The notes below the pieces were generated by a model. That model ran no database searches and was not told the DNA's origin. It saw nothing but the letters and a program-made list of their open reading frames with translations. This document shows positions 6,477 to 10,207 of a DNA stretch of 10,207 nt, piece by piece. The DNA is from Bacillota bacterium (lineage in GTDB: Bacteria > Bacillota > Clostridia > Acetivibrionales > DTU013): NCBI GenBank assembly GCA_023411715.1, contig JAEYOM010000114.1, positions 1-10,207 of the forward strand, read 5' to 3'. Position 1 is the first letter of the stretch. Every line of letters begins with the position of its first letter. The position numbers and the translations under genes are program-made.

Positions 6477-6575
6477 GTTCATATGTATCAATTTCAGCCA
6501 GCGATATCAGCGAGCGATTTCTACCGATGGTATCAGCCACACGGATTCAGGCAGACGGTGCTTACATCCGCACGC

Positions 6576-6819
6576 AGACCGCTCACGTGGAAATGCTGAT
6601 ACCCGTTCCTGGTCGCTCACGCTGATCAGTCACGCGTAGATCGCTCCGGTGCAGAACGCTCCGGTGCAGACCGCTCATGCAGATCGTTCACGCAAATCGT
6701 CCCATGCGATCGCTCTCGCTATCGTTCTCTCGCTCATGCAGGCCGCTCCGATACAGATCGCTCTCACTATCGTTCTCTCAGATCGCTCACACTGACCAAT
6801 CATGCACAAATCGCTCACG
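6576..6819. repeat. degenerate CGCTC/CGTTC short-repeat tract
   Basis: This gene-free stretch between 6477 and 6814 is filled by a degenerate repeat with cores CGCTC (eleven copies) and CGTTC (four copies), often preceded by GAT or GC and followed by CA, CGG or TCT, at spacings mostly of 12-15 bases. CGCTCCGGTGCAGA occurs twice 15 bases apart. A 24-bp block starting at 6708 (GATCGCTCTC then CTATCGTTCTCTC) recurs at 6756 with one mismatch. The tract reaches the stop codon of the minus-strand YwaF-like gene. No long reading frame with a ribosome binding site is seen, and no terminator. The 6477-6575 part is not clearly repetitive. Confidence 0.75.
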
Positions 6820-7573
6820 TCGATATGCCGGTGCCTGTTCCGGCGCTTGTTCCGCGTGTTTTCCTGCCGCCCGGTATAAACGGAAGGTACAGCAGTATGA
6901 AAAGCAACAGCGCCACGGTTTCCAGCGATAGTATATACCAGGGCCATGGCCCAAGCAGGTTCAGAAGCGTTCCGCCTTCAGGCTTGCGGCTGAGGAAGAG
7001 GTAATTTCCTTTGGTGAGCATATTCACAGGATAGATCAGAAGAGCATACAGGTTTGTTATCAGAAATGTCTTCAAAACCGATCTTTTAGACGGCCTGAAG
7101 CCTTCGACCGATATCATGTAGATGCATGTCAGCAGTATGACGGCATGTGAGACAAAAAACTGGTAAAATACAAAATGAGGAAATGTATAGGGGCCTATAT
7201 CCGGGGTCAGAATGGCCTGCGTAGCGCCTCCGACTCCCCAGTAATATAGCAGTTCGGCAAGTAGCTGGCGCTTCGTAAGTAAAACCGCGATCGTGAGAAA
7301 CAGCGAAAGATCGCATAGCTGCAGAGGCAGCGTAACTTCGGGCGACCACTCTCCCGAGACCGTATACCATATATAGATCGATGCCTGCTGCAGTGTAATA
7401 AATGCGGCAAAAACATACCTGAAATACTTTTTTGACCTGTCCGTTGAGAAATGTTTCCTGCAAAGCAGCAGTGCGGTGCAGGCAATGATTATGACTGCTA
7501 TGGATATAAGATGCGGCGCGGTATACGAAACCATATATCCGTTGCTTGGACCGAAAGATATCCAACCCTCCAC
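6815..7573 (-). CDS. YwaF/TIGR02206 family integral membrane protein (TMEM164-like)
   Basis: The product has 252 residues from a GTG start at 7573. About seven hydrophobic segments (near 22-38, 52-70, 85-99, 105-121, 134-157, 168-186 and 212-233) make it a polytopic membrane protein. Family marks are SYTAPHL (16-22), LPLQLCDLSLF (82-92), LTPDIGPYTFPHFVFYQFFVSH split around 122-143, and NYLFLSRKP (190-198) followed by LGPWPWYI (207-214). The family is related to eukaryotic TMEM164, described as an ether-lipid acyltransferase; the Cys87 and His143 here are the conserved polar candidates for an active site. Bacterial function is unproven. A TTG at 7591 is a longer alternative, but the extended -10 at 7600-7608 would place transcription start close to it. 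The C-terminal tail GTSAGTGTGIST is low-complexity and its end runs into the repeat tract. Confidence 0.85.
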   Translation of the reverse strand: MEGWISFGPSNGYMVSYTAPHLISIAVIIIACTALLLCRKHFSTDRSKKYFRYVFAAFITLQQASIYIWYTVSGEWSPEVTLPLQLCDLSLFLTIAVLLTKRQLLAELLYYWGVGGATQAILTPDIGPYTFPHFVFYQFFVSHAVILLTCIYMISVEGFRPSKRSVLKTFLITNLYALLIYPVNMLTKGNYLFLSRKPEGGTLLNLLGPWPWYILSLETVALLLFILLYLPFIPGGRKTRGTSAGTGTGIST

Positions 7574-7599
7574 TTGACCACACCCCCCCAATCCACTTA

Positions 7600-7608
7600 A
7601 TTATATCA
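7600..7608 (-). promoter_or_regulatory. extended -10 promoter of the YwaF-like gene
   Basis: The minus strand reads TGATATAAT, a perfect extended -10 (TGnTATAAT). The upstream TTTTTA near 7628-7623 is a poor -35, as is usual with extended -10 promoters. Transcription would start near 7593, just before a run of seven G (7583-7589 on the minus strand) that may act as the ribosome binding site for GTG 7573. Confidence 0.5.
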
Positions 7609-7717
7609 CGCCGTCACCGTTATAAAAATCAGATTGTACAGGTTTCTCATGCTATTGCGCCTGAATATATTGATAATGATAAACGGCCGCGCCTTAACGA
7701 AGCTTGGGAGATAAATT

Positions 7718-8644
7718 ATGGGCAGGAAAAGAACCGGGAAGGAAAAAAGCATGTCGGAATACGCCTCATCGCGGATACCGGCCGGAGCAATAATACAGTT
7801 TATTTTTTACGAGGACTTCGACAATGACGGTGTAAAGGAAGCAGTTATAGGATTCTCCAGGTTTTCGCCGTTTCCGCCCGATTCAGCCATACTTCTCATC
7901 AAGTGTCAGGGAGAAGAATTCAGGCATATCTGGCTTCCGTTGACCGATAATACGTTCCTGCCCGATCAGACCGGAATAATTGATAATGCGGCTGTAGCCG
8001 ACACCGACAACGACGGCACGCCTGAACTCATCGTATCAAGGACCCTGAACAACGAACATGAAATAGAAGTTACGGTCTATGACTGGAATGGAGACAACTT
8101 TTCACCTGCCTGGCGCAGCAGTGATACTTTTTATCACGGCAGTATGGAAGTAGAAGATACAGATAACGACGGTATTCCCGAAATAATTATCGAATACGGT
8201 GTTGAAACAGAAAATGAATTGATCGAGTGCAGAGATTCCTGCTACCATATCAGGGCAGGCTGTTCCTTTAAGTGGGACGGCGCTTCCTATATCCGTTCCG
8301 GGTATAAAGTCCGGATGCCTTATATAAGCTTCAATGCTGCTGCTGATTTTCTGCTGGCTGTCTGGGCAAGAGATTTCGAAAAAACATATGAAAATGTTGT
8401 CCTCCCGGGTTTTTTAGGGTTGGAAGGATTGGACGACAGCAGCCCTGCAGCTTTTAAAAGCTATCTTGAAAAAAAGGTGCTACCTGTAATGGGTAGAAAT
8501 CTTGAAAAGGGCAAACTAGTTCCTGCCGAACCAAGCGACACGTGCTGCCAGTTTTATGGGGCTGCGGATACTTTCAGCGTAGACCTTGTTCGTGTAAATG
8601 GCCGTATGATGGTATGCGGTCTCAATATAATCAAAATAATTTAA
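7718..8644 (+). CDS. FG-GAP/VCBS-like protein with three DxDNDG calcium-type loops
   Basis: The product has 308 residues, starting at ATG 7718 with GGGAG (7706-7710) seven bases upstream; an in-frame stop precedes it. An internal ATG at 7751 (residue 12) also has a GGAAGG nearby. Three loops of FG-GAP/EF-hand-like form are visible: DFDNDGVKEAVI (33-44), DTDNDGTPELIV (95-106) and DTDNDGIPEIII (147-158). Each is followed by a hydrophobic strand, and intervening strands end in WDG/WNG-type turns (YDWNGDNF 121-128, FKWDGASY 184-191). This pattern fits blades of a small beta-propeller binding calcium. The C-terminal part (about 205-308) is different, helical at first, and may be a separate domain. 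No signal peptide is seen, which is unusual since such repeats are mostly on exported proteins. It is divergent from the YwaF-like gene. Molecular role unknown. Confidence 0.75.
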   Translation: MGRKRTGKEKSMSEYASSRIPAGAIIQFIFYEDFDNDGVKEAVIGFSRFSPFPPDSAILLIKCQGEEFRHIWLPLTDNTFLPDQTGIIDNAAVADTDNDGTPELIVSRTLNNEHEIEVTVYDWNGDNFSPAWRSSDTFYHGSMEVEDTDNDGIPEIIIEYGVETENELIECRDSCYHIRAGCSFKWDGASYIRSGYKVRMPYISFNAAADFLLAVWARDFEKTYENVVLPGFLGLEGLDDSSPAAFKSYLEKKVLPVMGRNLEKGKLVPAEPSDTCCQFYGAADTFSVDLVRVNGRMMVCGLNIIKII

Positions 8645-8734
8645 AATTCCTGATTATTTAATATTATTTTCATAATGTGGAACCTGCGCATGTTAGAATT
8701 CGTCAAAATCCATATAAGCGCCGGATGTATTTTA

Positions 8735-8763
8735 TTGTATACATAGTTTAACTATGGTATTAT
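8735..8763 (+). promoter_or_regulatory. promoter with palindromic spacer, PP2C-like gene
   Basis: TTGTAT (8735-8740) and TATTAT (8758-8763) are 17 bases apart. The spacer holds a perfect 15-bp palindrome, CATAGTT-T-AACTATG (8742-8756), the classic place for a repressor site. The leader to the ATG at 8829 is about 60 bases. The rest of 8645-8828 shows no gene and no clear terminator for the preceding gene. Confidence 0.5.
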
Positions 8764-8828
8764 ACTATTAGGCAAATCTTAACTTATTTGATCTGTTTCG
8801 GCTTTACAGAAGATGAGGGGGTATACAT

Positions 8829-10207
8829 ATGGAAAATACCATAAAAATAACATTTTCCGCAGCAACCCACATAGGAGCCGCATGTACGGTAAATAACGAC
8901 AGGATATTCGCCAATGGCAGGTACATTTATCAAAGCCCTGCCGATTTCGCACAGATCTCGCTGGATGTCAGCGACGAGAAGTGCTTTTTTGCGCTTTCCG
9001 AATTCATGGAAGATGATGAATCCGGTATATCGCTGACAAACGACCTTAAGAAATTTCATCAGAAGATTAAAGGCAGTACCAAGGATATACATATAAAACT
9101 CGACGAGCTCGTACAGTGCGTCGAGCAGTCGAGCAACCTGCTTCACAGCATCTCGCTCGGCGAAAACTATTTCAAGGACAGAAAGCCGTCATTTGCCGGG
9201 ATACTTATCGATAGTGGCAGCATAGCAGCGGTTAACCTGGGCAACTGCAGGATATACAAGCTGGAAGGTGAAACCTTCAAGCTCCTTGTCAATGACTATA
9301 AAAAGGCTGAACGTCTTCTGAAGATGGGCATAATAAGCAACGAACAGGCCGAAATGCTGTCGGGGCAGCAAAAAGCCCAGGAGGAAGGCATTTCAACGGT
9401 CAAGAAATCGGATATAAATCCGCTCAAAGAGGGTGTGATTTACCTAGTCTGCAGCAAGGGCCTGACCGATGTCGTCAATGAAGACATGATATACGATATA
9501 ATGTCGTCGGGCGACGATCCGGATAAAATAGCCGGCAGTCTTGTAGAGGAGGCTTACAATAAAGAATCTGAAAATAATATAACTGCAATAGTCATCAAGA
9601 TCGATAGAATCGGCGGGGAAGAGGAAGACCTGGCAATGCCGAGGGTGAACCAGTACAGGAATTCGAGGCCGATCCCGAGTTCAATTCCGCCTAGGAATGC
9701 AAGGGTTGTTGCGGGTAGGCATAAAAAATCTGTTGACTTTGGGAGAATAGCATCAATGGCGGTGCTTTTCATATTGATAACGGCGGTCCTGTACGGCGGC
9801 TTCAAACTATGGATGATGCTCAGCGGAAGAGACGCCCAGGGTACAACTTCACAGCAGGAGATAACGCTGCCGGGCGAGGGTACGGCTCTTGAAGACACGA
9901 CCATACCTGATGTCACATCGGACTACGAAGATACCGCAATAGACGTAAACGACACTACCACCGATAGCCCGGTCGATACCGAAAGCGCCGGAAACGGCGG
10001 CAGCGGTGCCACCGGCGCAGGTACAGGCAGCAATAGCGGAACAGGCTCCGGAAAGGGTACTGGAACAGGCTCCGGTAAAAGCACCGGCGCGGGCTCGGAC
10101 AAGTCGGGCAGCAGCCAGGCCGGTTTGGATGGGACTACGTACGTAGTAAAAGCAGGTGATATGCTGATGAATATCGCAAAGAAATTCTATGGGAATGAAA
10201 ACAAATA
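8829..10207 (+). CDS. PP2C-like pseudophosphatase, membrane-anchored, with LysM domain (partial)
   Basis: The gene starts at ATG 8829 behind GAGGGGG (8814-8820) and runs off the right edge after 459 codons. Residues about 8-257 match the bacterial PP2C phosphatase plan: NND (22-24), the strand pair around IAAVNLGNCRIYKL (132-145), the MGIISNEQAEML insertion (166-177), VIYLVCSKGLTDVV (203-216), and ENNITAIVIKI (248-258). Key acids are changed: the DGMGG segment appears as SEFME near 57-61, GDS is GNC (138-140), SDGL is SKGL with Lys210, and DNIT is NNIT with Asn249. The domain is probably inactive as a metal-dependent phosphatase. A basic stretch (KK at 299-300) precedes one membrane helix (about 307-330). 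Then come an acidic Thr-rich segment, a Gly/Ser/Thr-rich linker (about 386-431) and a LysM start, TYVVKAGDMLMNIAKKFYGN (437-456), cut by the window. The domain order predicts a cytoplasmic sensor or scaffold tied to peptidoglycan outside. Confidence 0.88.
   Translation, partial: MENTIKITFSAATHIGAACTVNNDRIFANGRYIYQSPADFAQISLDVSDEKCFFALSEFMEDDESGISLTNDLKKFHQKIKGSTKDIHIKLDELVQCVEQSSNLLHSISLGENYFKDRKPSFAGILIDSGSIAAVNLGNCRIYKLEGETFKLLVNDYKKAERLLKMGIISNEQAEMLSGQQKAQEEGISTVKKSDINPLKEGVIYLVCSKGLTDVVNEDMIYDIMSSGDDPDKIAGSLVEEAYNKESENNITAIVIKIDRIGGEEEDLAMPRVNQYRNSRPIPSSIPPRNARVVAGRHKKSVDFGRIASMAVLFILITAVLYGGFKLWMMLSGRDAQGTTSQQEITLPGEGTALEDTTIPDVTSDYEDTAIDVNDTTTDSPVDTESAGNGGSGATGAGTGSNSGTGSGKGTGTGSGKSTGAGSDKSGSSQAGLDGTTYVVKAGDMLMNIAKKFYGNENK

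Noticed and set aside
6483..6599. 38-residue frame after the hypothetical gene
   Set aside because: The nearest AGGAG is about 13 bases upstream, the product has no recognisable features, and it runs into the degenerate repeat tract.
6576..6819. CRISPR array
   Set aside because: Cores are only about 5 bp and degenerate, spacing is variable and short, and no constant 23-40 bp repeat or cas gene is present.
7546..7827. 93-residue plus-strand frame upstream of and overlapping the FG-GAP-like gene
   Set aside because: It overlaps the start of the YwaF-like gene and the better supported FG-GAP-like gene in another frame, and has no ribosome binding site.
8784..9146. 120-residue minus-strand frame opposite the PP2C-like gene
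   Set aside because: It is antisense to a strongly supported coding region with family motifs and a good ribosome binding site.

Overview
The window looks like a chromosomal segment of a Bacillota (Firmicutes) bacterium, most likely a member of the Clostridia. The reasons are strong AGGAGG-type ribosome binding sites, TATAAT-type promoters, moderate GC content, and a gene set (a DUF445 pair, a YwaF/TIGR02206 membrane protein, an HD hydrolase, a PP2C-LysM protein) that is common in that group. I cannot name the genus. I see no rRNA, tRNA, CRISPR array, insertion sequence or phage gene.

Left part (1-1614): the last codons of an unrecognised gene, a possible 39-codon small ORF with a good ribosome binding site, then a divergent pair. 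The pair is a VOC (glyoxalase-fold) protein on the minus strand and an XRE-type regulator with a C-terminal MmyB-like domain on the plus strand. Their shared control region holds two back-to-back promoters built around the palindrome TGTTAACA, and a CTGTAG-N5-CTACAG dyad. The regulator probably controls the VOC gene and perhaps itself.

Centre left (1615-5556): two tandem paralogous DUF445 membrane proteins on the minus strand are translationally coupled, with the second gene's ribosome binding site lying inside the last codons of the first. Diverging from them is a 397-residue HD-domain protein with a YfbR-like active site. Its N-terminal half appears to be a degenerate copy of the same HD unit. 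A long-armed dyad (ATACCAA-N25-TTGGTAT) sits over the promoter region between them.

Centre right (5557-6815): an unrecognised 210-residue gene lies between two different repeat tracts. On the left is a five-copy minisatellite with a 37-39 bp period. On the right are about 240 bp of degenerate CGCTC/CGTTC-cored repeats. The gene itself carries a 12-bp triplication giving (PKIA)3. This is the most repeat-rich part of the window.

Right part (6815-10207): a YwaF/TMEM164-like seven-helix membrane protein on the minus strand, a divergent protein with three FG-GAP/EF-hand-like DxDNDG loops, and a gene that runs off the window. That last gene encodes a PP2C-type phosphatase domain that has lost its metal-binding acids, one membrane helix, a Gly/Ser/Thr-rich outer linker and a LysM domain. 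This predicted membrane-spanning pseudophosphatase tethered to the cell wall is the most interesting candidate here.
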